A stretch of DNA of 64,000 nucleotides from positions 2,976,001-3,040,000 of the forward strand of contig CP071494.1 of assembly GCA_017354895.1 (NCBI GenBank), written 5' to 3'. How positions within the stretch are numbered: position 1 is the first letter of the stretch; the number at the start of each line of letters is the position of its first letter. A model generated the notes under the pieces. That model made no database searches and was not told where the DNA came from. It saw nothing but the letters and a program-made list of their open reading frames with translations. This DNA comes from Podospora comata (lineage: Eukaryota; Ascomycota; Sordariomycetes; Sordariales; Podosporaceae). Of this stretch, positions 35,180 to 46,704 are shown one piece after another. A program made the translations under genes and the position numbers.

Positions 35180-36241
35180 TGCTTATACGCATTTTATTTC
35201 TCATCTAGGGCTGGCCACCTTCCATACTTCTGGAGACTTACAGGTGCCCCAGGTCCCCTTACCGAGGAACAGATTCCTCAGACTCTTCCCGTAGGGCCAA
35301 CTACTCACCGTATCTTTTGAGGAACCCAAAACGAATCTTATTACCACACATTGCAACTGGATGAGACTCAGATTCAGACATGCACGACCCGACTACAATG
35401 ATATCTGGCAACCCACAGATACCACATTGTGTCGACATACAATTAAGATCCATCATTGAGACATATTCTAGCCTCGAATCTACCTGCAAGAACAGCCATC
35501 AAGCTCTTCTGTACGCTGTGAAGCGACGAGCATGTTTCCAGTATCGAATCTTGGAAAACCCGGCATCACCCGTCATCCTCTAGGTACGGCCCGAAACAAC
35601 CCGAATAGGAGTTAGGGAGGTATCTTTAGTTCACGGTACCTATCCACTTTGCCCATAGACTCCCGATTCATCTTTTCAAGCCTCCCGGCGAATTTTCCGG
35701 CCCTGGTATTATGAGGTTACGTGTCCATGCACATATTGCATACCACATCGGGGATCCGGGTTTTGCTGACTTACTACAACGGGGAATCTGCTGCCCTGTG
35801 GCGCAGCCCCACCCACAAGAATGACACTGCATACACCCATCTTGGATCTTGCGGAGTTGAGGGGAGCCTCATAGCCTTTTCCCCGGAGTTTGCTCCGGAT
35901 TGGGTATTCCGCCTAATGTCGTCAGTACACCGCGTATACTGGCCACACGGTTCATGCAATGCAGTTGGACCTCACAGTCTGTGGTCAGCTTCGGCCGAGG
36001 CGGTGTCCGCTTCATCTGATCGCCTGAATAGTGTCTTCAATGTCCCTAAACGGAAATTGGAGCACGACTGAAGGGAACGTCCTAACTCAATCTTTGCGCA
36101 TCTTGACTTCTGCATCACAATGTGCTGACTTTTTCTAACGCACAAGGGGCAGGTGGCCTAACCGGCGACAATCTATGGCAGCTGCAATGTTAACCGCTTA
36201 TGTCTCTACACCTTTGGCATCAGGACGGTTTCACAGAAGGA

Positions 36242-36247
36242 TATAAA
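36242..36247 (+). promoter_or_regulatory. TATA box of the O-methyltransferase gene
   Basis: TATAAA lies 118 bases upstream of the ATG at 36365, a normal distance for a fungal TATA box. Confidence 0.55.
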
Positions 36248-36364
36248 CCCCGTTCCCTTTCTATCAAGATCATCATATCATCAAGTTCCCACAACTTCCA
36301 CAGTACATTTCATCAGCACACTTACAAGTTTTGAATAACCTCGACACATCATACTTTAGTCAAG

Positions 36365-37194
36365 ATGTTGGGCAGTATTCTTCCATTCAACGAGGAGACG
36401 GCGGACCGCGTCAGCGCCTACTGTGAGAAGAACTCTCATGGCATCCCTGACGCCCTGGTTGAGCACTGGGAGTGGACTCGCACTCGCTTCCCCGATGCCG
36501 ACAAGATGTCTAGTCGTCTTCAGGGCTCCTGGATGATCTTCACTGCTCGTGACCGCAAGCCCAAGAGAAGTAAGCAATCATTATCCATCACCCACACATA
36601 GTCCAGAGCTAACTCTGGTGCCTTAGTCCTCGAGATTGGTTGCTACTCTGGCTACAGTGCCTTGGCCTGGTACGAAGGTACCCGTGACACCAAGGCCGAG
36701 ATTGTCACGCTTGAATACAGCCCCAAAATGATTGCCGCCTCTCGCGAGGCCTTCAAGAAGTACGGGGTCGGTGACCGCGTGAAGCTGATTGAGGGTCCCG
36801 CTGAGAACACTCTCAAGACCCTGGAGGGCGAGTTTGACCTCATTTTTGTCGATGCCAACAAGGACGGCTATGCTGGATATGTCAAGACGATCCTGGACCA
36901 GGGTCTGCTCTCTGCCAACGGCATCATTCTCTGCGACAACGGTAAGCCCTTCCTGACGTTATTCTCGAAAGCGAATGCTGATTTGAAACAGTCTTTGCCC
37001 GTGGCCTCACCATCGGCCCCGACTGCGCACCTTGGCTCAACGACCACGTCCGCCCTTACTGGAATGGCTGCGGACAGGCATTGGACAAGTTCAGCGCCGG
37101 TCTCATGGAGGACCCCCGCATCGATGTCTTGCTTCTCCCCGTCTTCGATGGTGTTACTCAGATTCGGTGGAAGGACGGGGCTCAGCGGGCTTGA
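36365..37194 (+). CDS. Class-I (caffeoyl-CoA/catechol-type) O-methyltransferase
   Basis: Exons 36365-36569, 36627-36941 and 36992-37194 give 240 residues. SAM-binding motif I is LEIGCYSGYSAL near residue 71. The acidic residue that holds the ribose is in TLEYS near 100, and the metal/substrate loop reads FDLIFVDANKDGY near 141, with a second LCDN near 172. These features and the length match the cation-dependent OMT family that methylates phenolic or catechol hydroxyls. It is divergently paired with the NRPS, so it most likely methylates a hydroxyl of the peptide product or of a precursor. All three exons close in frame and the C-terminus TQIRWKDG is typical of the family. Confidence 0.93.
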
Positions 37195-37890
37195 TGCCGC
37201 CACCTATTGGGGCCATAAAACATCATGGTTGCTCGGTTCATGTTGATTAGTTTGCTCTTGACACAATACATACAACATCCCCCATCGTACCTCTTGATCC
37301 TTTGATGATTATTGCCTTCAAGTTGTGATGTGTCCCCGGTATCATTTTTTTGCCACGACGTGCCATGGTGCCGAACGATACAGCCGAGCGTGGTGAAGAG
37401 AAGGTTGAGCCAAGACCACGTGGGGGTTCAGCCGCGTTGCAGATTGCAGATCTTGATCAGAGACAAGAAATGCCAGATTGAACCATCCAACCAAAGATAA
37501 GCATAAAGAATAAGCGAACTGTTGTTTCTGCTGTGTCACCTTGTTGGGACCTTCTCGAAGCTGCCAATGATGAGCATGGGCGGAACAATTTCCGCCACCT
37601 TCTCGGGGAAGACCAGATTTGGTATGTTACATCTATGTCCCCTTTGGCTTTCTTCCAGAAGGGCAAATATGCAGCCATCAGTCCATGGCAGTTCCTTCCT
37701 CCTGTGGGGATAGATGTGCATGTAACGTGGATTGACTTATGTAAAGATGTGCTATATATCAGGATGAGTCTGATGGGGCAGGTAGTAGCTACCTATCTAA
37801 TTGACGTGTAGATCTCGCAGCCTTTTCCACCCCCATCTTGTAGCACCAACCCTACTCCTTCGTACAGAATATTCCCCCCCATAAAGCACA
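37195..37890. other. Intergenic region between OMT and enoyl-reductase-like gene
   Basis: About 700 bases hold the OMT 3' UTR and the next promoter. No gene is supported. Confidence 0.6.
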
Positions 37891-38934
37891 ATGGCGCAAT
37901 CCCTCGCCCAAACCGGCACCACCTGCCAACTCACCACCCACCCCATCCCCTCCCTGCCCGCCGAATCCCCCCCCGACTCTGTCCTCGTCCGCTTCCTCGC
38001 CTCCCCCGTCAACCGCGTCGACCTCATGGTCCTAAACAACCAATACCCACTCAAACCAAAATATACCTCCCCCACCACCAATACCCCCATCCCCGGCTTC
38101 GACGGCATCGCCCTCGTCGAATCCTCCACCTCCCCCCTCTTTTCCCCCGGAGACCTCACACTCCCCCGTGACCTCGGCCTCGGAACCTGGCGCACCCACG
38201 CCATCCTCCCCGCCTCCTCCCTCCTCAAACTCCCCCCCAGCGTCAGCACCATCTCCCCCATCGACGCATCCCTCATCCGCTCCGGAGCCCTAATCGCCCA
38301 CCTCCTCCTCACCAACCCCTCCACCCCCCTCAAAGCAGGCGACCACATCATCATCTCAGCAGGAACAAGCACAGTCTCTCAGTTCCTCATCCAACTGGCC
38401 AAACACCGCGGCATAAAACCCATCCTCGTCATCCGCGACCGTCCCAATCCAGAACCGGTCAAGGCCGAGCTCCTTGCTCTCGGTGCAGAAGCTGTCCTGA
38501 CAGAGTCCGAGGTAGAGGCCGGACTCCTTCTCCCCAAACAACCCATCATCCTCGCCCTCGACAGCGTCTTTGGCAAAGTCGGCGAGCTCCTCGCAGCTTC
38601 CCTCGCACCAGGCGGCAAGTTCGTGCTTGTCGGCTTGTTGGCTGGCCCAAAGGCGAGCATGCAGCTCACGACTCAGCATTTGTTCAACCGGCAGCTCAGT
38701 TTCCTGCCCTTTAGGGGGTCGGAACACCTCAAGAGAATGGGGGACGAGCAGACGGAAAGCTTGATCGGTGAGATTGCGAGAATGTTTGTGGATGGGACGT
38801 TGAAAAGGCCCAGGGTCAAGGTTGTGGACTGGACCACCGCTGGTGAGGGTGAGGTTGAAAAAGCGCTGAAAGAGGCGGTTGAGCTTGCCAAGGGGGAGGC
38901 AGGACACGTCAAGACTGTTTGGAAATTGACTTGA
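37891..38934 (+). CDS. ETR1/MECR-like medium-chain reductase
   Basis: This is a single exon of 347 residues. The fold is a zinc-independent medium-chain dehydrogenase/reductase. An N-terminal catalytic lobe with PVNRVDLMVLNNQYPL corresponds to the family's NPSDxNxxxGxYP region, followed by PGFDG and LGTWRTHA. A Rossmann segment follows, with IISAGTSTVSQFLIQLAKHR and VIRDRP. This pattern matches mitochondrial 2-enoyl thioester reductase (ETR1/MECR), which reduces enoyl-ACP/CoA with NADPH. There is no mitochondrial presequence, which sets it apart from the housekeeping enzyme. Codon use at the 5' end is extremely C-rich. In the cluster it could reduce an unsaturated intermediate; a housekeeping role is also possible. 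Confidence 0.85.
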   Translation: MAQSLAQTGTTCQLTTHPIPSLPAESPPDSVLVRFLASPVNRVDLMVLNNQYPLKPKYTSPTTNTPIPGFDGIALVESSTSPLFSPGDLTLPRDLGLGTWRTHAILPASSLLKLPPSVSTISPIDASLIRSGALIAHLLLTNPSTPLKAGDHIIISAGTSTVSQFLIQLAKHRGIKPILVIRDRPNPEPVKAELLALGAEAVLTESEVEAGLLLPKQPIILALDSVFGKVGELLAASLAPGGKFVLVGLLAGPKASMQLTTQHLFNRQLSFLPFRGSEHLKRMGDEQTESLIGEIARMFVDGTLKRPRVKVVDWTTAGEGEVEKALKEAVELAKGEAGHVKTVWKLT

Positions 38935-39251
38935 ACTGAAGACATAGTGAGCACTGGATATCAGATTACCTAGAGGTGTACAACTTCCAATTAGCGCAAG
39001 TACAAGAATAAAAAACTCCGTGGGTGTTTCTCTCAAACCGCCCAAGTTTGCTCGAATTCACAGAGAATTGAAAAAAAGTCCGCCGACATCCAGTCCATTT
39101 TGATTTTACCAACTTCCCTGTCTGCCCAAACGCGAGTGTCTCCAACTTTATCACCTGTACATTACATGGCCCAGATACCACACTCAAAAGGCGGTCACCA
39201 ATCTGTCACCGTTTCCAACACCCCCAATCCAACTCCCGAACCATAAAACTC
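38935..39251. other. Convergent intergenic region
   Basis: The ETR1-like gene and the MFS gene end toward each other here. Nothing coding is seen. Confidence 0.6.
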
Positions 39252-41184
39252 TTACGCCGCAATGGCCTGAATATTACCAAACATCTTCCGTTGCTAACAA
39301 AGCCGTCAGTCACATCCTCACAGTCAATCAGGAGAGAAAGAATACTCACAGTAAAGCACACCGACAGCACCAAACTAAAAGCAGCCGCAACATAGACAGG
39401 AATAAACACCTGCCTCAGCGCGACAACAATCGCATCCGTGGCCGCAGCACGCACCCCAGGGGCCAAAGAGCTGAAGAACTCGCCACTGGTCCCCGAGATG
39501 GCCATCTGAAGCTGCTCCCGTGTCGCATCAGGCAGGACCACCATCAGATTCTTGATAGCGTCATTGACAAAGATGGCACCAGCAATCGCAAGACCCAACG
39601 CGATACCACCCAACTGACCCAGCATCATGAACGAGATGGCATACGCCATGTCCGCTGGCGGGGTGACAGCTTGGATAACAGCATACCCGGCCTGGATAAA
39701 GCAACCGGTACCAATACCAAGCAGAATCTCGAAGCCGTAGATCTGACCCTCAGGCGTCTCGGTCGTGATGCGAGCTGTGACACGGTTAGTTCCCCTTCCA
39801 TTGGGCAACAGAACAAGACAAAGACTTACACATCAAAACCCCGCCAATCAACGTCAAAACACTCCCAAAAACATACCACGGCTGGAAGTAACTAAACCTC
39901 GCCATCAAATGCCCATTCGCAAGAATAGCAGCGCTCAGCACAAAAATAAGCGGCAACAACCTCACCGCCGCCGTGATAGCACTATCGCCCCTCGTGAACT
40001 GGAAATACAGCGGGACATAGTAAATCGGCACGAAGCCAGCCGTGTTCACCGCCGCAGCGCAGCAAAAAAGCAGCACCGCGTTCCAGTTCCTCATGAACTG
40101 GATGGGAAAGATCCTCGAGGTCAGGTTGGTCAGGATGGTGTAGGTTTGTTGGATCCCAAAAAGGATAAAGAGCGAGAATGCCACGACAAAAAGCGCGATG
40201 ATCTGCCCGCTGTCCCAGGCATAAAGCGCGCCACCGAGGTTGGTAGCCATGATCAAGGCCGTGATGGCTCCCATGCTAAGCACAGTTCCGAGCCAGTCAA
40301 ACTCCTTGGCAAGCGTCAAGGTCTTGGTCCCGGCACGAGGTTTGAAGTTCGGGATCCAAAGGAGGTAGACCGGGGCGAATAGACCAGCGACACAAAGGTT
40401 GATGTAAAACGCCCACCTCCACGTCGCCGGTGACTCAACAAACGCACCGCCTACCACGGGTCCCAAAACCGTGCCGATACCCCAGACCAGACCGACGAAA
40501 CTAAGATACCCGGGGCGCTCGCGGTCGGAGGTATTGACGGAGAGAAGGGTCATGACACCGAGGTACATGCCATTGCCGCCCATGCCGGCAAGGACACGGC
40601 CGATGATGAGGGCGTCCATGTTGGGAGCTGCACCGCAAAGGGCAGAGCCGACGTTGAAGAGGATGGAGGAGAGGATGTACAGCCATTTAGCGTCGAAGAG
40701 GCCGTACAGGCGGCCGAAGGGGAGGACGACTGCTGCTCCACCGAGGAGGAAACTAGACACAAACCATGGTCAGAGACTGTACTCTTGCAGAAGGAGGTCG
40801 ATGTAAGCATACCCAACAGACAGCCATGGTAGCTTGAGCGCATCGCCAAAATTGTTGACCACGGCTGGTGTGATGTCGGCGACGACTGTGTTGTCTAGGG
40901 AGTAGAGGAAAATGCTGGATAGAATGGCAACGACAACCAAGGCCCACTGTAGGAGGCAAGAAATGTTAGTGAATCTCTCTTATTACACCATATCTCAACC
41001 GGCAATGAGTCCTTACAATAACACCGTGAATGTTTCTTGGTGATGCATTCTGATCAGGTTCTGCTGGCGCGGCAGTCGGTGCACCGGCTTCGAGCTGTGA
41101 ATCGGAGCTGTGACCCTTGTCCGCCGGCAACTCAACGGCGGGATCAAGCGGCTTCTCCTTGAGGGAGGTCGCTCCAGAAGACAT
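39252..41184 (-). CDS. MFS exporter, DHA2 14-TM family
   Basis: Exons 41184-41017, 40946-40813, 40752-39830, 39774-39350 and 39293-39252 give 563 residues. The cytosolic N-terminus is acidic. Helix 1 carries IFLYSLDNTVVADITPAVV, the LDxTxVxxALP-type motif D1 of drug:H+ antiporters. Motif A reads FGRLYGLFDAKW, and motif C reads VWGIGTVLGPVVGGAFVE. This places it with the DHA2 pumps found in toxin and secondary-metabolite clusters. It lies between tailoring genes, so product export or self-protection is the likely role. The fifth exon encodes only 13 residues (ending QAIAA), supported by a clean intron. Confidence 0.9.
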
Positions 41185-41665
41185 GTTATGGACAGGCGAC
41201 CCGGGGGTCTTGGTGGGTATCAGGTTCGACCTTTGGGATTGTAGCAGGACGATTGATGATGTGATGAAAAGTTGTTGAGAGGAAGAGAGCTTGGTCTGGA
41301 TTAAAAGATGCAAGATATCGGATTTCAGATTCGCGAGCGCTGCATGTGGCCGGGGGGTCGACGATAAAAAGGAGCGCGGTCGATATTGGGCCGACACAAA
41401 AATGAACACCAAATTAAATCCGCTAATCAAGGAATGCAAATCTTTTGCAAATCCAGTGATTAGAAATGGGTCTTTGGACACCTGTTTGGCAGCAAACAAA
41501 AAGAAAGGGAGCAAGAGGGACGGCAAGTCGCAGTTGCTCTCCCATTCAAAAACAGGGGTCCACACTGCCCAAAGAGGAAATTGTCTCATGTCACTCTCAG
41601 CGTATCATGTAATCAGACATAGGCTCCATTTTCTACCACAACTATTCTCTGCCTGACAAACACTC
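41185..41665. other. Intergenic region upstream of the MFS exporter
   Basis: This region holds the MFS promoter and the 3' end of the CMD-like gene. No gene is seen. Confidence 0.6.
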
Positions 41666-42280
41666 TCATTTTCCCGTGACAACTTTCTTCAAGTGCTCCT
41701 CCAATCCAGGAATCTCACCATCCAAGTCGATGCGCAAACCCTTGGTGATGCGCGCAATGAGGACATAGACACCAAGCACGACGTAGACTTCGACCAGCTC
41801 CTCCACAGTCAGCAGCTTCTTCGCCTTCTCAACCGTCTCCTCGGTGTTGTTGTATGTGACAAGCTGCTCGTCCACGAGTTGCAAAATGGCCCGGTCACGC
41901 TCAGTGAAGACGGTCTCTTTTGCCAATGCATCGACACCCTTGCCGGCGGTGCGCTTGAGGGCCTCGAATTTCTCTTGAGGCATGCCGTTGATGCGTGCCA
42001 CTGGAGCGTTGACGTCCCACTCGTACTCTGCGTCCAGCACAGCCGAGATGCGCAGGACAACGAGCTGCCAGTCGAGAAGCGGCAGAATGCGCCGGTTGCC
42101 GTCGAAGAAATTGGCGTAGACTCCCATGAGCCTTGGGAAAGATCCATGTGAGTGTCCCAGGAGATGAAAGATGTTGCGGCGATACGGGAGATGGGTTATC
42201 GCCGTTGCCACCTCCGGAGGGGCGGTTTGAAGATCCACATAGGGGACAAGGCAGTTCTGAGTCTTGATAGGGACAGACAT
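41666..42280 (-). CDS. AhpD/carboxymuconolactone-decarboxylase-fold protein
   Basis: This is a single exon of 204 residues, with ATG at 42280 beginning MSVPIKTQ. The all-helical CMD core is visible at about residues 45-150: DWQLVVLRISAVLDAEYEW, then VARINGM and FTERDRAILQLVDE. In active peroxidase-type AhpD members a Cys-x-x-Cys pair does the chemistry, and in many CMD members a His follows AEYEW. Here there is no CxxC, and the position after EYEW reads DVNAPV, so the usual His is Asn. CMD-fold proteins occur in several fungal biosynthetic clusters, where their roles vary. Its function here is not known. Confidence 0.85.
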   Translation of the reverse strand: MSVPIKTQNCLVPYVDLQTAPPEVATAITHLPYRRNIFHLLGHSHGSFPRLMGVYANFFDGNRRILPLLDWQLVVLRISAVLDAEYEWDVNAPVARINGMPQEKFEALKRTAGKGVDALAKETVFTERDRAILQLVDEQLVTYNNTEETVEKAKKLLTVEELVEVYVVLGVYVLIARITKGLRIDLDGEIPGLEEHLKKVVTGK

Positions 42281-43290
42281 GATAGGCAGATTGATTTGAT
42301 GGTTCACCTTGCACCGTGAGGCTTCTACTGCACAAACTTTGTACCATTATGTATCCGTCACCTTGGTTCTCAGTTCTACAAGTCCTACAACTACTCCGAG
42401 TATGACACCATGCGGCGTGCCCCGGTGCCCCAAGTGTGCCGTACGATGCAGTACGCCCTGTAGGGCAGTGTGGTCTATGTGGAATTCTGCCACAACTCTT
42501 TTTAGACCCTTCATGTTTCCTCATCCAAAATCATGCATTATCTCCGATGATCGATCCCAGCGCTGCCCTTTGCAGAGTTGCGCCCCGAGAAAATTTCCTC
42601 TTTGGAAGACCAGAAGGTGACCAATCCGATGATTTCAAACGAACCGATGCGCTAACCCGCAATCGGAACTCCGACAAAAATGCCCTTCTAGGAAGCCCCA
42701 CTATTTACACCATTTGCAGGAGCCCCACTCTTCTGCTTACAACATCAGTGAAACGGTTAACTTCCTAATTCGGCCACCTGCTCGGCAAGGCTTGCCGCAT
42801 CCTGCACTCGTGACACGGGCCGAACCCTACCAATCCCAAGCACGTCATGGCTGATCCATTCCATCCTGCTCTCACCGATTTTTCTATCTCCGGTTTGTGC
42901 AAATTATGTCCGACGAGCCTTGGACCCTTGGTGTTGAACTGCCGAGGTGCTGCCACCTGCCAAGTCTTGTACTCCAAAGTACAGCTACGAGGACTACTAC
43001 ATGCGGTAGCCGTGCGTTTGGCTGGCGAGTGCCTCTCGAGTAGAACGCGGGGAGACCCTTTCTCGGACTATCGCAAGAAAGGCTTGTGGGCTGACACGGC
43101 TATCGACATGCTACAGAGCTGGTGTAGCACGCCGGGAAGGCCCAATGTTGGAGATGGTAGAAATACAGCTGCATATGGCAACGAAGACATGCTGATCAAT
43201 ATTGATTATGCCTTCATGTCTTACATGGCGAAAAAGGGTATCAACATAGGTAGCTAAGCAGAACCAACACCAACATCACAACTCTTTACA
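42281..43290. other. Intergenic region upstream of the second P450
   Basis: About 1 kb lies between divergent genes. An open frame at 42847-43257 lacks any recognisable domain and overlaps the expected promoter; I treat it as spurious. Confidence 0.5.
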
Positions 43291-44955
43291 ATGCATAACG
43301 CCACTGTCAGCAATACCCATCTCGACGAGCACCAACGACTTCTCGCGTTGAGTTGGAGCTGGGTACAGCTTCGCCCCTGGACGACAGCACTCATTCTGCT
43401 GCTCACCAACCTCGTCTGGACGAGATACCGCAGCGGATTGCGACAGATACCGGGCCCCTTTCTAGCGAGCTTCTCCAACTTGTGGAAGCTACGGGCAACA
43501 TGGAATCAGAACATGCACCGGGAAAACGTGCGAGTGCACGAAGACTATGGTCCTATCGTGCGGATTGGGCCTAACCATGTCTCGGTGTCAGATGCTGAGA
43601 GCATGCAGACGATTTACGGGGTCAAGAATGTCTTTCCCAAGGTATATGCGCAGACTCCATAGCCGCCCAGCGTCTATTAGCTAACACCAGCCTACAGAGC
43701 GGCTTCTACCCCCTAGCAGAAGCAGTCTACAAAGGAAAATTCCTCCCCACCCTCTTCACCACCACAAGCAATGACTACCACGCCAAGCTCAAACGCGGCT
43801 CCGCCCGCGCCTTCTCCATGGACGTCGTGATAGGCCTCGAAGAGTACGTAAACAAGTGCATTTCCGTCCTCCTCCAGCGCGTCCGCGACGTCTCCCACAA
43901 CGGAAAGAAGCCCCTCGACCCCGTAGCCTGGATGCAGTACTTCGCCTTCGACGTCTTAGGCGAGATCAACTTCTCCAAAGACCTCGGTTTTCTCGAAGCT
44001 GGCGCCGACAAAGACGGCATCATTGCCGCGATTGGCCAGATTCTAGGTTACGTCTCGTTGATAGGACAAGTGCCGCAGGTGCACAAGTTCCTGCTGGGCA
44101 ACCCCCTTCTCGCCAAGATACCCGCCGTGGAGAAGACAAACCAAGTCCTCCAGTTTTCGCTGCAGCAGATCCAAGAGCGGCAGAAGAACCCCGTGCCGAG
44201 GAAGGATATCCTCACCCAACTCCTCGACACCCATCACAACGACCCGTCCGCCTTGTCTTTTGAGGAAATCGTCGCTATTACCACGACCAATGTCATCGCC
44301 GGGTCGGACACCACCGCTGTTTCGTTGTCCTCGGTTATCTACCATCTGCACAAGTACCCCGCCGCCAAAGCTAGGCTCATCGAGGAGATTGACTCCGTAG
44401 CCGCAAAGCTAGACGGTATCATCACCTATGCGGAAGCTATCAAACTCCCCTACCTTACAGCTGTTATCAACGAAGCGATGAGGATTCACCCCGCCACAGG
44501 GTTCATTCTTGAACGCATTGTCCCCAAGGGAGGCGTGACACTTCACGGGGTCTACCTCCCCGCCGGGACAGTCGTGGGCGTGAACTCATGGGTTCTGCAC
44601 CGAAACAAGGATATTTTCGGGGAGGATGTCCACTCTTTCCGGCCGGAAAGGTGGGTGGACGGGGATGAGGGGAAGATTAAGGAGATGAAGAGGAATTTGT
44701 TTACTGTGAGTCCTGCCTGTTGGTGCTACGAGAGTCATCATTGATGCTAATACTGGCGTGACAAAACAGTTTGGCTACGGCCCCAGAAGCTGCATTGGCA
44801 AGAATATCTCCATCCTGGAGATGTGGAAGGTCGTGTTTGAGCTGTACCGCCACTTTGACATAACTTTGGCCAGTGACAAGGAGTGGACTGTCAACGGGAC
44901 TTGGTTTACGGCGCAGAGTAATATTGAGGCGGTTTTCAAGCCGAGGAAGAACTAG
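43291..44955 (+). CDS. Cytochrome P450, pisatin-demethylase-like
   Basis: Exons 43291-43641, 43698-44705 and 44770-44955 give 514 residues. A membrane anchor (about 28-45) and a hinge RQIPGPF are followed by the I-helix AGSDTT, the K-helix EAMR, FRPERW and the haem loop FGYGPRSCIG with its Cys ligand, which the last intron directly precedes. The haem-loop form FGYGPRSCIGKNI is typical of the CYP57/pisatin demethylase-like clan used for hydroxylation or demethylation of aromatic products. It is the only P450 of the cluster and is a candidate for oxidising the NRPS product. Confidence 0.93.
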
Positions 44956-45130
44956 GGGGTTATTCTTGCGCGCGCAAGTTGTTTGGGACTCAGGATTCAG
45001 GGTGGGTGGCAGTTGGTGTATGCTTGCGGAAATATGACGACATTTTTATTCTTTTGTATCCAACCAAATGCCTGATGAATGTAATGGTGATGTTGAAGTA
45101 CATAAATGTAGATGCAGCATGACTGTCTCA

Positions 45131-46704
45131 TCAAATCGACAATCCCTTAAAAACAACCCTCAAAGCCCCCTCAATATCAGCCGACGCCTTTCCAAGACGC
45201 ACCATCATGGACTTCACCTTGGTCTGACGTGCCGGGCTAGCTGCAACCTGGCCGGTCCGCTCAACTCGCGAGAGCAGCATCTGGAAATTGCGACTCTGCA
45301 GTCTCAAAAGCACCCGAATCATGTGAACCTGCTCCTCGTCTGAATACTGATTCCTGAACTCGTCCGAAAACATCAAGGGGTTGCAAGCGGCAGTGTTGGC
45401 CGCGCGTCCCGATGAGCTGCAGAACAGTTGGGCCGGCAAAGGCCCTGAACCGACAGCAGCTGTCAACTGTGGCTGTGATCCACCGAGAGAAGAATGTGAC
45501 TGCGCAGAACTGGAGTCGGTCAACGAAGATGGCGTTGCCTGGCTACTAGAGTCGCTGCCGTTGTTGCTCAGGATGGCGCCTGCCCGCTTGATGCGGAGAT
45601 GAATGCACTCAAACATCTCGGTGAGACGATCGCAGAGGATGAGGCGCATGGTGTGAATAGTAGAAAGGTCCAGACACTTGGGGCAGTCAAAAGGTTTGCA
45701 GCATTGAAAGACGAGCCATTTTTGAAGCCGTAAGACTTGGTCGAGAGACATGGTCGTGATGTGAAACTCGTCGTCGTCGAGTTGCTGCACGACACGGACG
45801 AGGTCAGTAAGACACGAGCACGGCGGTGAACCGGGTCGGTTTGGGTTTGGCGGGTTCTGAACGCCCGAGAGGGCCCAAGATTGGCCTGGAGACAACGGCG
45901 CCGTATCCAGTGCGAGCATGCTTGGTAATTCTTGAGTGGTGGTATGAGGAATTGGCCGGGGCTGGGGCTGGGGCTGCGAGATGGGACCTTCGCTGGATAA
46001 GAAGAAATCAAGGTTGTTGTAGGGGTCCTGGTGTGGCTTATTGGACTGCCGAGCGTCATTGCTCCCACTGTTGGTAGAGCTGCTTATGCTGGATCGAACC
46101 TCCCCAGAGGCACTGTGCCGGCCAAAGTCCATATCCATATCCAGCCCGTCGATAAGATCCACTGACGTGTTACCGGCAGTCGTCAGCCCCGCTGCCCACG
46201 GCTGATCTGCCGAGTCTACCAATGCGAACTCGCAGTCAAAGAAGTCGTTATCTAACAGCGGATCCCCACCAACCTGAACTCTTGGTGCTGTGGTGGCCGC
46301 CTGCTGCGACGGCTTGGATGGTCCCAAACCTGCGCCGTTCAAGCCCTCCCCTTGTTGATCGCCCGGTTGAGAAGACGCATCGCCAATGTCCTGCCATGGG
46401 CGCCCTGGTGGGTTGTTGGGTTGCGGCGATTGCGACGAATTCGTGCGAGGCTTCTCCCGGCCGTTACTTGTCGGCACGACGCATTCGACCATTCTGGCCC
46501 GGCATCGGTCACAATTGCGAGGGTTACTACCAGTGCAACGCAGCTACCAGACGGGTGAGAAAATTGTCAGATTACTTGAGTAGGAAGCTACCCCGATATT
46601 GAACGTACCTTTTTGGTCTGGCAGGCGACACAGGCAGGTCGTCGCATAGGACGAGTGCGATCTTTGACCACGCCGGGCCCTGAGTTGCGTCGCACAACTT
46701 CCAT
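45131..46704 (-). CDS. Zn2Cys6 transcription factor, AflR-like, probable cluster regulator
   Basis: Exons 46704-46609 and 46543-45131 give 502 residues. The short first exon provides the start and the first half of the zinc cluster. Spliced, the motif is C-x2-C-x6-C-x7-C-x2-C-x6-C (CVACQTKKLRC then NCDRCRARMVEC), residues about 25-55. A basic linker and a long disordered Gln/Pro/Ser region follow. The C-terminal half (about 250-340) contains LQKWLVFQCCKPFDCPKC and LILCDRLTEMFECIHLRI, resembling the AflR-type regulatory domain found in pathway-specific activators. Its place at the edge of the NRPS cluster supports a local regulatory role. Confidence 0.92.

Larger units (their letters stand above)
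35059..36364. promoter_or_regulatory. Shared divergent promoter of NRPS and O-methyltransferase
   Basis: The 1.3-kb region has no supported gene and a TATA element at each end (35174-35179 minus, 36242-36247 plus). A perfect 8-base palindrome TCGGCCGA lies at 35991-35998, a CGG-containing inverted repeat of the general kind bound by Zn2Cys6 dimers. Co-regulation by the pathway regulator at 45131-46704 is an inference. Confidence 0.5.

Noticed and set aside
42847-43257. A 136-codon plus-strand frame before the second P450
   Set aside because: No recognisable domain, unusual composition, and it fills the expected promoter of the P450.
4193-46704. CYP53 gene as part of the NRPS cluster, supplying an aryl-acid starter for A1
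   Set aside because: It is attractive given the A1 domain, but the CYP53 gene lies over 17 kb from the nearest cluster gene with housekeeping genes in between.
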